35,990 bases of DNA from Actinobacillus ureae ATCC 25976 (GTDB lineage Bacteria; Pseudomonadota; Gammaproteobacteria; Enterobacterales; Pasteurellaceae), in the NCBI RefSeq assembly GCF_000188255.1, contig NZ_GL831080.1, positions 1,558,294 to 1,594,283 on the forward strand, given 5' to 3'. Made by a program: the position numbers and the translations under genes. Position 1 is the stretch's first letter. The number at the start of each line of letters is the position of its first letter. This document shows, piece by piece, positions 8,581-18,637 of the stretch. A model generated the notes under the pieces. It was given only the letters and a program-made list of their open reading frames with translations, was not told the origin of the DNA and searched no databases.

Positions 8581-9670
8581 ATGAAATTGAAAACATTAGC
8601 TATGAGCTTACTTGCAACAGCAGTTTTAACCGGGTGTACCGCACAACAAACCGCTGAACAATCAGCTCAATCTGACAAATTAATCATTGCACATCGTGGA
8701 GCGAGTGGTTACCTACCTGAACATACGCTTGAGTCTAAAGCGCTCGCTTTTGCTCAACAAGCGGATTATTTAGAACAAGATCTTGCGATGACGAAAGATA
8801 ATCGCTTAATTGTTATTCATGACCATTTCTTAGACGGTTTAACTGATGTAGCGAAAAAATTCCCGAAACGTGCGCGTAAAGACGGTCGTTTCTATGTCGC
8901 TGATTTCACCTTAAAAGAAATCCAAACACTTGAAATGACAGAAAACTTCAAAACAGAAAATGGTCAACAAGTACAAGTTTATCCAAATCGCTTCCCAATG
9001 TGGAAATCTCATTTCCAAATTCACACCTTCGAAGATGAAATCGAATTTATCCAAGGCTTAGAAAAATCAACCGGGTAAACAAATCGGTATTTACCCGGAA
9101 ATCAAAGCACCTTGGTTACATCATCAAGAAGGCAAAGATATTGCATTAGAAACCTTAAAAGTATTGAAAAAATACGGCTACGATCAAAAACCGGACAAAG
9201 TTTATTTACAAACCTTTGATTTTAACGAGTTAAAACGTATCAAAACCGAATTGTTACCAAAACTCGGTATGAATGTGAAACTCGTTCAATTAATCGCTTA
9301 TACCTATTAGCATGAAACCGAAGAAAAAGATGCTTCGGGCAAATGGGTTAACTATAACTACGACTGGATGTTCAAAGACGGTGCAATGGCGGAAGTGGCT
9401 AAATATGCCGATGGTGTAGGCCCGGGTTGGTATATGTTGGTGGATGATAAAAACTCAAAATTAGGTGATATCAAATACACGCCAATGGTAAAAGATATTG
9501 CGAAAACTAACATGGAATTACACCCGTACACTGTACGTAAAGATGCGCTTCCGGAATTCTTTACCGATGTAAATCAAATGTATGATGCGTTATTAAACAA
9601 AGCGGGAGCAACCGGGGTATTTACCGATTTCCCTGATACAGGTGTGCAGTTTATCAAAGGTACTAAATAG
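8581..9670 (+). pseudogene. glpQ: Glycerophosphodiester phosphodiesterase lipoprotein (protein D-like), frameshift and nonsense
   Basis: GlpQ hydrolyses glycerophosphodiesters to G3P plus alcohol. The Haemophilus counterpart is the surface lipoprotein protein D. The start at 8581 follows AAGGAG. The signal peptide ends in the lipobox LTGC (Cys22), and the catalytic motifs HRGASGYLPEHT and HDHFLDG follow. The frame closes at GLEKSTG because GGG at about 9073-9075 has one extra G. Removing it continues as KQIGIYPEIKAPW. A second lesion follows at 9307-9309: TAG, preceded by Tyr, where protein D has Asp-Trp (AYTDW). The rest reads cleanly from HETEEKDASGKW to 9670. The repaired length of about 362 aa matches protein D. 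Confidence 0.92.
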
Positions 9671-9750
9671 ACGTTTTTGAGCGAAAACGAATACTAAATT
9701 TGTGAATTATTGATATTTTTAGCAAATATGTTGAAATATTTTCATAAAAG

Positions 9751-9766
9751 TGTGAGTGAATTCAAA
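9751..9766. promoter_or_regulatory. Possible CRP site upstream of glpT
   Basis: TGTGAGTGAATTCAAA has one perfect half-site (TGTGA) and one 4/5 half-site (TCAAA) with N6 spacing, about 100 bases before glpT. It is plausible given the perfect site in the neighbouring divergent region, but weaker. Confidence 0.4.
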
Positions 9767-9818
9767 AATTTAGATAAATAATATGGAGTATTACTCTTTT
9801 TTCGTTAAAATACGCATG

Positions 9819-9838
9819 ATTGTTCGTAATCGAACGTT
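9819..9838. promoter_or_regulatory. GlpR operator upstream of glpT
   Basis: TGTTCG-TAAT-CGAACG is an inverted repeat matching the GlpR half-sites (TGTTCG / CGAACA), and about 18 of 20 positions of the enteric consensus fit. It lies 30 bases before the glpT start, positioned to overlap the promoter or transcription start. It implies G3P-responsive control of glpT separate from glpQ. Confidence 0.65.
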
Positions 9839-9868
9839 TTATCAATATATATCATTTGGAGTGTTTCT

Positions 9869-11325
9869 ATGTTTGGTCCTTTTAAACCGGCCCCGCACAT
9901 TGCGGAATTGCCGGCAGATAAAATAGATGCAAGATATAAATTCTTACGTTGGCAAGTATTCGCAGGTATCTTTTTTGGATACGCCGCATATTATTTTGTG
10001 CGTGCAAACTTCGACCTTGCGCAAAAAGGTTTAATTGAAGAGGTTTATATAACAAAGCTGAATTAGGTATTATCGGTACCGGTGCAGGTTTAGCTTATGG
10101 TCTTTCTAAATTCGTGATGGCAGGTATGTCTGACCGTTCAAACCCGAAAGTATTTTTACCGTTCGGTTTATTACTTTCCGGTCTCTGTATGACGATGATG
10201 GGCTTAATGCCGTGGGCAACTTCAGGTATTGCTGTCATGTTCATCATGATTTTCTTAAACGGTTGGTTCCAGGGTATGGGTTGGCCTCCATGTGGTAGAA
10301 CGATGGTACATTGGTGGTCTAAATCTGAGCGTGGAACTATCGTTTCTATCTGGAACTGTGCACATAACGTGGGTGGTATGGTACTGGGTGCAATGGTGTT
10401 GTTAGCAAGTGCGATTTACTTTAGTAATACTGGCGAACACGCAACTGCGAAAGACGTATGGCAACAAGCGCTTTACTACCCTAGTATTGCTGCAATGATT
10501 GCTGCGATTCCAGTTTATTTTGTAATGAAAGACACGCCACAATCTTGCGGTTTACCTCCGGTAGAAAAATGGCGTAATGATTATCCTGATGACTATAATG
10601 AGGAAACAGCGGAAAAAGATTTAAGTACCAAAGAAATCTTTGTGACTTATGTACTTAAAAACAAATTATTATGGTATATCGCAATCGCTAACGTATTCGT
10701 TTATTTAATTCGTTATGGTGTATTAAAATGGTCTCCGGTTTACCTCGGTGAAGTAAAACACTTCAATATCAAAGGCACTGCATGGGCTTACACCATTTAT
10801 GAATTAGCCGCTATTCCGGGTACATTATTATGCGGTTGGGTATCGGATAAATTATTCAAAGGTAAACGTGGTTTAACCGGCTTTATCTTTATGATCTTAA
10901 CCACGATTGCCGTTGTAGCATTATGAAAAAACCCAGCAACACCAGAGGCTGAATTAGCTCAATATGCAGGTAAAGCGTGGTATGAAAACCCATATCAATT
11001 GATGGACTTCATTTTAATAACTACAATTGGTTTCTTAATCTATGGTCCGGTAATGTTAATTGGTTTACATGCGCTTGAGTTAGCACCGAAAAAAGCAGCG
11101 GGTACATCAGCAGGTTTCACCGGTCTATTCGGTTACTTAGGTGGTACGGTTTCTGCATCAGCAGTTGTTGGTTGGGCTGCAGAATATTATGGCTGGGACG
11201 GCGGTTTCTACGTGATGACTGCTGGCGGTGTGTTAGCGGTGTTATTAATGCTTATCGTAATGCTTATCGTAATGCTTGAAGAAGGTAAACATAAAGCAAA
11301 ATTAGGCGACCACGACGGTAAATAA
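9869..11325 (+). pseudogene. glpT: Glycerol-3-phosphate:phosphate antiporter, frameshift and nonsense
   Basis: GlpT is a 12-helix inner-membrane MFS antiporter importing G3P in exchange for phosphate. The N-terminal helix region [18 protein letters not shown] matches the family. The frame is lost near 10038, where GAAGAGG appears to have lost a base, and ends at 10066. The correct frame resumes at [19 protein letters not shown] and runs through MDTPQS-type and [13 protein letters not shown] segments. It stops at TGA (10924-10926), where a Trp is expected (E. coli IVYWMNPAG), then continues from [10 protein letters not shown] to 11325. A 12-bp tandem duplication adds LIVM near the C-terminus. 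It begins 198 bases after glpQ with its own operator. Confidence 0.92.
11248..11277 (+). repeat. 12-bp tandem duplication inside glpT
   Basis: ATGCTTATCGTA occurs twice in succession and is followed by a partial third copy, ATGCTT. It is in frame and inserts an extra Leu-Ile-Val-Met into the last transmembrane helix. It is consistent with slippage in a gene no longer under selection. Confidence 0.85.
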
Positions 11326-11338
11326 TTAACTCGCTTAC

Positions 11339-11369
11339 AAAAGGAAGAACAATTGTTCTTCCTTTTTTT
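11339..11369 (+). terminator. Rho-independent terminator after glpT
   Basis: AAGGAAGAACAA and TTGTTCTTCCTT form a perfect 24-bp palindrome followed by a T-run, 13 bases after the glpT stop. Confidence 0.88.
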
Positions 11370-11467
11370 CATCCTAAAACCACTATTTGTCATCAATTTG
11401 CCATATAACTAAGGTTAACTAGCTACTAACTTCCTTAACCAACAACATTAAATAACTGGAGAATCAT

Positions 11468-12376
11468 ATGAAATTATCAAAAATTGCACTTACGTTAAGC
11501 TGTTTATTTATGACTTCTATTAGTGTTGCAAATCAAAGCTGCCTCTCTCCGTACGCAGAAGCATTACCTAAATACGAATATACTTTAAACAAAGTAATGG
11601 AGGTCAATGGTCGCCAAGGTGTCACTACTGACGGTAAATATCTCTATGTATCCGGTTCAGCGTCTCTCGCCAAATATGATTTAAACGGGAAACTCATTAC
11701 TGAAAACAAAAAACGTTTATCGGTTATCAAAAAGAAGCCAATCATATCAGTGATATCGATATTTATAACAATGAATTATATATTTCCTCTGAATGGTTTA
11801 TGGACGGTATAGGTAAAAATATCCAAATTGCCATTCATGACCCTGATAGCTTAGCATTTAAAAGAGCAGTAGATTTTTATCCTGAGTCGGGGCAATTAGA
11901 AGTTTCAGCAATTACGGTCGATACCGTCAATCGTAGTGTTTGGATGGCATCTTGGGTTGGAGAAGAAAGTGGTCGCTATTTACATGAATATGATCTTGAT
12001 AGCGGTAAATATAAATGCAAAGTTCATTTACAGCCGGTTCAGCAATGGATTCAAGGTATCTTCGCCCATAAGGGAAATTTATACCTGACTGCAGATGACG
12101 GAACTGCCGATGAGAAAGAACACGATCACTTATATCGTGTAGAACTTTCTGTTAAAAATAACGAAGCTCGAGTTGTGCTAGAGCGGTACCCTTGATGATG
12201 TGAAAGATTACGGTGAAATTGAAGGGCTCGTAATCAATCCAAAAAGCAAGCAATTGATTGTTCAGGTTAATCGCGGCAAACAAATCGTATTAGGAATGCC
12301 GAAAGGTTTTTACCCAGGATATGATCGTGAAATTAGTGAGCTGTATTTTTATCAAATGACGCCTAGATGCCAATAA
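11468..12376 (+). pseudogene. Secreted protein of unknown function, possibly beta-propeller-like, two frameshifts
   Basis: I do not recognise a named family. The start follows CTGGAG. An N-terminal signal peptide with a hydrophobic core ends near SVANQ (about residues 17-22). Repeated short strand-like units (GVTTDGKYLYVSGSASLAKYDLNGKLI, YNNELYISSEW, KGNLYLTADDG) suggest a propeller fold, by inference only. The first frame breaks in an A-run near 11707-11713, and IGYQKEANHISDIDIYNN continues one frame back. A second shift near 12180-12186 ends it at RYP. The next frame, GTLDDVKDYGEIEGLVINP, reads to TAA at 12376. Repaired length is about 302 aa. It is independent of glpT, which has its own terminator. 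Confidence 0.72.
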
Positions 12377-12402
12377 TCATTTCTTTTCTTCTCATTTCTT
12401 GT

Positions 12403-12437
12403 AAGGAAATAATCTCGGATTATTTCCTTTCTTTTTT
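12403..12437 (+). terminator. Rho-independent terminator upstream of lon
   Basis: AAGGAAATAATC and GATTATTTCCTT form a perfect 12-bp stem with a TCG loop, followed by a T-rich tail. It isolates lon from the upstream pseudogene. Confidence 0.88.
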
Positions 12438-12456
12438 AACTTTAATCAAATTTTTG

Positions 12457-12482
12457 CTTGTTTTTCCAAATTTCACCCCCAT
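12457..12482 (+). promoter_or_regulatory. Sigma-32-like heat-shock promoter of lon
   Basis: CTTGTTT (12457-12463), a 13-bp spacer, then CCCCAT (12477-12482) fit the RpoH consensus CTTGAAA...CCCCAT. It lies about 50 bases before the lon start. lon is an RpoH-regulated gene in E. coli, so the context supports the call. RpoH itself is not in the window. Confidence 0.65.
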
Positions 12483-12530
12483 AATGAAGAAATTACTATT
12501 TTTGATAGAACATAAGAAGAGAGCAAATTC

Positions 12531-14939
12531 GTGGCACCAAGAAAAAAGAAAGCAATTGAGTTACCGCTACTTCCGTTACGTGATGTAGTGGTATTTCCTT
12601 ATATGGTTATGCCGTTATTTGTAGGGCGTGAGAAATCGATTCAAGCCTTACGTGCAGCGATGGATGGCAATAAACAATTATTCCTTGTCACTCAACAAGA
12701 TCCTAATAAAGAAGAACCGACAACTGCTGATGTATATGATGTTGGTGTAATTGCTAATATTATCCAAATGTTAAACCTTCCTGACGGTACGGTGAAAGTA
12801 CTGGTTGAAGGTCAGCAACGTGCCAAAATTGAACATATTCATGATGATGAGAACGGCTTCTGGGCTGGCATACAGGTAATTTCATCAGAATTTGATGAAG
12901 AAGATAATGAATTACAAGCAATCGCTAAAGCAACGCTTAATGAATTTGAAAATTACGTAAAAAATAATAAAAAAATTCCGGCTGAAATTCTGCCTAAATT
13001 ACAAAAAATCACTTCGGAAGACCGTTTAGCCGATACGATTTCTTCAAACCTCATCGCACCAGTTAAGAAAAAACAAGCGTTACTTGAAGAAGCGAATCTT
13101 ATTGCTCGTTTTGAAGCGCTATTAGTCGCAATGGCAACGGAAATGGACTCTCTGGAAACAGAAAGCCGTATTCGTAATCGCGTTAAACAGCAAATGGAAA
13201 AGAACCAACGTGATTACTACTTGAATGAGCAAATCAAAGCGATTCAAAAAGAATTAGGTAACGGCGAAGATGCCGAACAGAGCGAATTAGATAAACTTAA
13301 AGAAAAAATTGATGCGGCCAAATTGCCAGTAGAAGTAAAAGAAAAATTAGACGGTGAATTTAAAAAATTAAAAGCAATGCCACAAAGCTCTTCGGAAGCA
13401 ACAGTGGTTCGCAGTTATATTGACTGGATTTTAAAAATGCCATGGCATAAAAAATCTGCAGTCAAAAAAGACTTAGCGAAAGCGCAAGCCGTATTAGATA
13501 AAGATCATTACGGACTAGAAAAAGTTAAAGAACGTATTGTGGAATATCTTGCAGTACAAAGCCGCTTAAATAAACTAAAAGGTCCAATTCTTTGCTTAGT
13601 TGGTCCTCCGGGTGTAGGTAAAACCTCGCTCGGTCAATCTATCGCTAATGCGACTGGACGTAAATATGTCCGTATGGCACTAGGTGGCGTGCGTGACGAA
13701 GCGGAAATCCGTGGTCATCGCCGTACTTATATCGGTTCTATGCCGGGTTCATTAATGATGAAAATGGCAAAAGTCGGTGTGAAAAACCCGTTATTCTTGC
13801 TCGATGAAATCGACAAAATGGCGCAGGATATGCGTGGCGACCCGGCATCCGCATTACTTGAAGTGTTAGATCCGGAACAAAATAAAGCATTTAACGACCA
13901 CTATTTAGAAGTCGATTACGATTTATCTGATGTAATGTTTGTGGCAACGTCAAACTCAATGAATATTCCACCGGCACTGCTCGACCGTATGGAAGTGATT
14001 CGTCTCTCCGGTTATACCGAAGATGAAAAAATGCACATTGCAAGTGAACATTTAATTGCTAAACAGCAAGAAAATAACGGCCTAAAAGCAGGTGAATTGA
14101 CCATTGAAGATGGTGCGATTTTAAGCATTATACGTTATTATACTCGTGAAGCCGGTGTGCGTGGTCTTGAGCGTGAAATTGCAAAAATCTGTCGAAAAGC
14201 AGTGAAAACTTTAGTGTTAGACAAAAAAGTTAAATCACTGACTGTAACAGAAGAGAATATTGCGGATTACTTAGGTGTAAAACGTTTTGATTACGGCAAA
14301 ATGGATAACCAAAACCGTGTCGGTGAAGTAACCGGTTTAGCGTGGACGGAAGTTGGCGGCGATTTACTAACGATCGAAACGGCATCAGTAAGCGGTAAAG
14401 GTAAATTCTCATTTACAGGCTCATTAGGCGATGTAATGAAAGAATCTATCCAAGCAGCAATGATGGTGGTGCGAGCAAGAGCTGCTCAATTAGGTATCGC
14501 AGATGACTTCCACGAGAAACGTGATATCCACGTACACGTGCCGGACGGTGCAACACCGAAAGATGGCCCGAGTGCTGGTATTGCGATGTGTACCGCATTA
14601 ATTTCAAGCCTAACCGGCAACCCAGTTCGTAAAGAAGTTGCGATGACCGGTGAAATTAGCTTACGTGGTAAAGTTTTACCAATCGGTGGTTTAAAAGAGA
14701 AATTACTGGCTGCACACCGTGGCGGCATTACCACCGTGATTATTCCAAAAGAAAATGAAAAAGATTTGGAAGAAATTCCGGAAAATACAAAAGCGGCATT
14801 AACGATTCATGCGGTCAAAACGATTGATGAAGTATTATCAATTGCATTGGAAAATCCGCCAATGGGGATTGAGATCATTCCGGCAAAATCTCAAACGATT
14901 AAAGTGAAAAAATCTCGCTCAAAAGCGGCAATTCAATAA
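12531..14939 (+). CDS. lon: ATP-dependent Lon protease
   Basis: Lon degrades misfolded and short-lived regulatory proteins in the cytosol as a homohexameric AAA+ serine protease. The 802-aa product has the N-terminal substrate domain ([20 protein letters not shown], from about residue 14), Walker [10 protein letters not shown] (about 360-368), Walker B FLLDEID and the protease domain. The catalytic Ser lies in [11 protein letters not shown] (about 680-690) and the paired Lys follows in the [13 protein letters not shown] segment. The start is GTG at 12531: the protein aligns from [18 protein letters not shown], and the upstream ATG frame does not. The lysine-rich C-terminal tail is slightly longer than in E. 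coli (784 aa). It is monocistronic with a heat-shock-like promoter. Confidence 0.97.
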   Translation: MAPRKKKAIELPLLPLRDVVVFPYMVMPLFVGREKSIQALRAAMDGNKQLFLVTQQDPNKEEPTTADVYDVGVIANIIQMLNLPDGTVKVLVEGQQRAKIEHIHDDENGFWAGIQVISSEFDEEDNELQAIAKATLNEFENYVKNNKKIPAEILPKLQKITSEDRLADTISSNLIAPVKKKQALLEEANLIARFEALLVAMATEMDSLETESRIRNRVKQQMEKNQRDYYLNEQIKAIQKELGNGEDAEQSELDKLKEKIDAAKLPVEVKEKLDGEFKKLKAMPQSSSEATVVRSYIDWILKMPWHKKSAVKKDLAKAQAVLDKDHYGLEKVKERIVEYLAVQSRLNKLKGPILCLVGPPGVGKTSLGQSIANATGRKYVRMALGGVRDEAEIRGHRRTYIGSMPGSLMMKMAKVGVKNPLFLLDEIDKMAQDMRGDPASALLEVLDPEQNKAFNDHYLEVDYDLSDVMFVATSNSMNIPPALLDRMEVIRLSGYTEDEKMHIASEHLIAKQQENNGLKAGELTIEDGAILSIIRYYTREAGVRGLEREIAKICRKAVKTLVLDKKVKSLTVTEENIADYLGVKRFDYGKMDNQNRVGEVTGLAWTEVGGDLLTIETASVSGKGKFSFTGSLGDVMKESIQAAMMVVRARAAQLGIADDFHEKRDIHVHVPDGATPKDGPSAGIAMCTALISSLTGNPVRKEVAMTGEISLRGKVLPIGGLKEKLLAAHRGGITTVIIPKENEKDLEEIPENTKAALTIHAVKTIDEVLSIALENPPMGIEIIPAKSQTIKVKKSRSKAAIQ

Positions 14940-14956
14940 ATCTATCGTTTAAAGTA

Positions 14957-14990
14957 AAAAACCTCGAATATTTGTTATTCGAGGTTTTTC
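14957..14990. terminator. Bidirectional terminator between lon and dxr
   Basis: AAAACCTCGAATA and TATTCGAGGTTTT form a strong stem with A- and T-runs on both sides, between the convergent genes lon (+) and dxr (-). Confidence 0.88.
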
Positions 14991-14994
14991 TTTC

Positions 14995-16185
14995 TTATAG
15001 ATTAATCACGGCTTGTTCCGCCAATTCACGTGCTAATTTATCAATATGCAACACGTCAGCTATTTCTTTTACTTGAATCGGCGCAATATTTTCAACGACC
15101 GTTCTATTCACATTCACAATATCAATAAAACGAATACGCTCATTTAAGAAAGCCTCTACCGCCACTTCATTTGCCGCATTCATTGCAGTGGTAGCATATT
15201 GCCCTTCTGCAAATGCCTCAATCGCTAATTTCAAATTCGGATAGCGGGCAAAGTCCGGTTCGATAAAAGTTAATTCTTTCAATTTAAAGAAATCTAACGG
15301 CGCCACACCGGCATTAATATGCTTCGGATACGCCATTGTATGCGCAATCGGCGTACACATATCCGGATTCCCCATTTGAGCGATAACCGAACCGTCAATA
15401 TAACGTACCATCGAATGAATAATGGATTGCGGATGAATAATAATTTCCATTTCCTCTGCCGAAGCATTAAATAACCAACGGGCCTCAATATATTCCAAAC
15501 CTTTATTCATCATGGTGGCACTATCGACCGAGATTTTCTTACCCATCGACCAATTCGGGTGTGCAACCGCTTGTGCCGGAGTAATAGTGGCAAACTCATC
15601 GAGCGGTTTTACACGGAACGGACCGCCTGAACCGGTCAAAATAATTTTACTCACGCCTAACTCTGCAAGCGGACAAAAACCGACTTTTTGTTGCGCTTCC
15701 GGTGGTAGAGATTGGAAAATCGCATTATGTTCGCTATCAACCGGTAATAATTGTGCGCCGGATTTTTTCGCTTCATCAATAAAGATTTGCCCGCAAGTGA
15801 CTAACGATTCTTTATTGGCCAATAAGACTTTTTTACCTGCCTTAACCGCTGAAAGGGTTGGCAATAAACCGGCAGCTCCAACAATTGCCGCCATCACCAT
15901 ATCCACTTCGGGGTGAGCGCTCAGTTCACAAATCGCTTTTTGACCACTTAGCACTTCAGTTTTTACATTGAATTGTTTGAGCTGTTCCGCTAATGCTTTT
16001 GCAGCTTGCTCGTCATCTAATGCGGCAAATTTCGGTTGAAATAATAAGCATTGTGCTGCCATCAATTCAACGGTTTTACCACCAACTAAACCGAATACTT
16101 CGTATTCCGTTTTGTTTTGCTCGACCACAGATAAGGTACTTTTACCGATTGATCCGGTTGAGCCTAAAATCACTAATTTCTTCAT
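14995..16185 (-). CDS. dxr: 1-deoxy-D-xylulose 5-phosphate reductoisomerase
   Basis: Dxr converts DXP to methylerythritol 4-phosphate with NADPH, the committed step of the MEP isoprenoid pathway. The product is 396 aa (E. coli 398). The NADPH motif [12 protein letters not shown] is N-terminal. ANKESLV, the metal-binding [10 protein letters not shown] and the GSGGPFR and [21 protein letters not shown] loops are all present. A second ATG six bases upstream (16191) lies within one base of the AGGA ribosome site, so the MKKLVILG start at 16185 with proper spacing was preferred. It stands apart from the uppS-cdsA genes that often follow it. The gap to relA upstream holds only the relA terminator. 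Confidence 0.95.
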   Translation of the reverse strand: MKKLVILGSTGSIGKSTLSVVEQNKTEYEVFGLVGGKTVELMAAQCLLFQPKFAALDDEQAAKALAEQLKQFNVKTEVLSGQKAICELSAHPEVDMVMAAIVGAAGLLPTLSAVKAGKKVLLANKESLVTCGQIFIDEAKKSGAQLLPVDSEHNAIFQSLPPEAQQKVGFCPLAELGVSKIILTGSGGPFRVKPLDEFATITPAQAVAHPNWSMGKKISVDSATMMNKGLEYIEARWLFNASAEEMEIIIHPQSIIHSMVRYIDGSVIAQMGNPDMCTPIAHTMAYPKHINAGVAPLDFFKLKELTFIEPDFARYPNLKLAIEAFAEGQYATTAMNAANEVAVEAFLNERIRFIDIVNVNRTVVENIAPIQVKEIADVLHIDKLARELAEQAVINL

Positions 16186-16206
16186 ATACATTCCTAATAA
16201 CTAAAA

Positions 16207-16251
16207 ACAAGCGGCCTATTTTGCAATTTTTTTGCAAATTCGACCGCTTGT
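16207..16251 (-). terminator. Uptake-signal dyad, relA terminator
   Basis: ACAAGCGGcC and cGACCGCTTGT are inverted uptake signals with an inner TTTTGCAA / TTGCAAA pair, three bases after the relA stop. It probably terminates relA, leaving dxr to its own promoter or to read-through. Confidence 0.6.
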
Positions 16252-16254
16252 CAC

Positions 16255-18462
16255 TTAATTTGATAAGCGTTTCGCTTCAATAACATCTTCAAGTTGTGCG
16301 ATACGCGCTAATAATTTACCCAGCATATCAACATTGCTCAGCTCAATTCCCATATCCATAATGGCTAGACTACGTTTCGCATCAATACGGCTTGAGACAC
16401 TCAACACGTTAACTTTCTCATTCGCCATTACTGCACTCACATCACGCAATAAACCGTTGCGGTCATTTGCAGTTACTCGAATCGCTAAACTGAAGCCACT
16501 CGCATAATTCGTACCCCATTGTGCACCAACTACACGCTCCGGATTTGCACTACGCAATTCAAACAATTGCTCGCAATCCGCACGGTGAATTGAGATTCCT
16601 CGCCCTTGCGTGATATAACCGACAATCTTATCGCCCGGAATCGGCTGACAACAACGGGCAATGGTGTGCATTAAATTACCAACGCCATCAATAATAATTT
16701 GTCCGTTTTTGCCTTTGTGCTGATTAGCATTATTGGCATGCTTATTCACTTGTTTCAGAACCGCTTCGTCTTCTTGCTCCGCGGTCGGCTTGATTAACTT
16801 GCTTTGTAAATAATGGCTTAACTGATTCAGACGAATATCACCACCGCCGATCCCTGCATACAAATCATCAAATTGTTTCAGATTATAGCGAGGCAACGCA
16901 TATTGCTCGATTTGCTTATAAGTAAAGCCAAAACGCGCCATTTCCGCTTCCAATGCTTCTTTGCCGATCGGAATATTTTTCTCTCGATCCAATTTCTTAA
17001 ACCAAGCGATAATTTTTGCACGCGCTTTGGAAGTATTTACGAAGCCTGAATTCGGGTTTAACCAATCTCGGCTTGGATTCGGATTTTTCTGAGTAATAAT
17101 CTCTACCTGATCGCCCATTTGCAATAAATAGGTGAACGGCACGATCCGCCCGGCAACTTTAGCGCCGATACAACGATGCCCTACTTCACTATGAATCGCA
17201 TAAGCAAAGTCAAGCGGTGTGGCATTTTTCGGTAAATCAATTACCTCGCCTCTCGGGGTAAACACGTAAACACGATCATCAAATACTTGAGAGCGCATTT
17301 CCGCAACCACATCGCCCGAATCCGCAATATCATTTTGCCACGCCAATAATTTACGTAACCAAACGATTTTCTCTTCATAGCCGGAACGACCAGCCGTTGC
17401 ACCTTCTTTATATTTCCAATGCGCTGCAACGCCTAGTTCCGCATCGTCATGCATTTTACGTGTACGAATCTGCACCTCGATAGTTTTCTCGCCCTCACCT
17501 GACACGACAGTATGAATCGATTGGTAACCATTCGGTTTCGGGTGTGCGATATAATCATCAAAGTGTTCCGGTAAATGTCTATATTGCGTATGAATAATCC
17601 CCAAAGCGGTATAACAATCTTGCAGATTCGGTACAATGACACGCACCGCTCTTACGTCAAACAGCTGCTCGAAACGCAGATTTTTCTTCTGCATTTTCTT
17701 CCAAATACTGTAAATGTGTTTCGGACGACCATAAACTTCAATATCACTAATCTGTTCTGCTAAAGAAGCGGTCAAATTTGTCACAAAATTTGCAATATAG
17801 CTTTCACGTTCTAGACGGCGCTCCCCCAATTGTAAGGCGATCACACGGTAACATTGCGGGTGTAAAGCACGGAAGCAGTAATCTTCCAGCTCCCATTTAA
17901 GCTGTCCGATGCCTAAGCGATTGGCGAGCGGCGCATAAACATGTGAACATTCTTTAGCGGCTAAAACCAAATCTTCTTCCGTATGCAGATGTTTATCACG
18001 CAAATAAGTAATACGTTCGGCGAGTTTTATAACCACGCAACGGAAATCATCCACCATAGCAAGTAACATTCGGCGGATATTATCGATTTGTAAATCGGAA
18101 GCGCTGTTGGCACTTAATTGACGAATATTATCCATTTCGATCACGCCTTTAACCAAATTTTTCACCTGATTACTAAAGCGTTCTTTCACCTTAACAAGAT
18201 CGATAATATTGTGTTTAACGAGAGGAAATAATAAGGCTGCGACAAGAGAATCATCATCCATATTCAAGCCATGCAGGATTTCGACCATCTCAACACCGTC
18301 CCACATTAAATGATATGTTTCGGTATCTAATTTCTCTTGTGCATAACACCAAGCAATTTGTAACTCTTCGAAGGTTATGGGCGACATTTGTAAAGCTGCA
18401 CTCCAACTCGCTAACTCAAAAGTACTAGGGTTAAGCTCGTGTGAACGGCGAATCGCTACCAT
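16255..18462 (-). CDS. relA: (p)ppGpp synthetase I (GTP pyrophosphokinase)
   Basis: RelA makes (p)ppGpp on ribosomes stalled with uncharged tRNA. The protein is 735 aa (E. coli 744) with the RelA/SpoT domain order. The N-terminal hydrolase-like domain is degenerate: FPLVKHN replaces the metal-binding HD, as in synthesis-only RelA. The synthetase domain contains YGRPKHIYSIWKKMQKK and GYQSIHT. A TGS domain follows (VFTPRGEVIDLPKNATPLDFAY, around residue 408), then a conserved Cys/His region (IARCCQPIPGD) and a C-terminal ACT domain. The start has AAGGAGGA upstream. It is divergent from hemA across a 333-base gap. Hydrolysis would have to come from SpoT elsewhere. Confidence 0.97.
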   Translation of the reverse strand: MVAIRRSHELNPSTFELASWSAALQMSPITFEELQIAWCYAQEKLDTETYHLMWDGVEMVEILHGLNMDDDSLVAALLFPLVKHNIIDLVKVKERFSNQVKNLVKGVIEMDNIRQLSANSASDLQIDNIRRMLLAMVDDFRCVVIKLAERITYLRDKHLHTEEDLVLAAKECSHVYAPLANRLGIGQLKWELEDYCFRALHPQCYRVIALQLGERRLERESYIANFVTNLTASLAEQISDIEVYGRPKHIYSIWKKMQKKNLRFEQLFDVRAVRVIVPNLQDCYTALGIIHTQYRHLPEHFDDYIAHPKPNGYQSIHTVVSGEGEKTIEVQIRTRKMHDDAELGVAAHWKYKEGATAGRSGYEEKIVWLRKLLAWQNDIADSGDVVAEMRSQVFDDRVYVFTPRGEVIDLPKNATPLDFAYAIHSEVGHRCIGAKVAGRIVPFTYLLQMGDQVEIITQKNPNPSRDWLNPNSGFVNTSKARAKIIAWFKKLDREKNIPIGKEALEAEMARFGFTYKQIEQYALPRYNLKQFDDLYAGIGGGDIRLNQLSHYLQSKLIKPTAEQEDEAVLKQVNKHANNANQHKGKNGQIIIDGVGNLMHTIARCCQPIPGDKIVGYITQGRGISIHRADCEQLFELRSANPERVVGAQWGTNYASGFSLAIRVTANDRNGLLRDVSAVMANEKVNVLSVSSRIDAKRSLAIMDMGIELSNVDMLGKLLARIAQLEDVIEAKRLSN

Positions 18463-18637
18463 AAATCCTCCTTTTGTAAAATCTTACGAATATTTAACCG
18501 CTTGGCGGCTAGAAATTGCTTAGCATTATACTTGGATTTGCGAATTATTGTTAGTGGTTATCGCTAGCTTGTTGTTATCTATCCGCTACAAATTGTTCAC
18601 TTTTTCACTTAATTCGCCATATTATAAAAAAGTATTT

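Noticed and set aside
4103-11325. Programmed frameshifting or stop-codon read-through as an explanation for the broken glp genes
   Set aside because: Each gene has different lesions, no shared slippery site with a stimulator structure is seen, and some genes need two or three separate corrections.
4103-12376. Purely random sequencing error
   Set aside because: Lesions cluster in a few functionally related genes and include substitutions and a ligand loss, while long genes such as lon, relA and der are clean. Raw reads would still be needed to exclude it for individual homopolymers.
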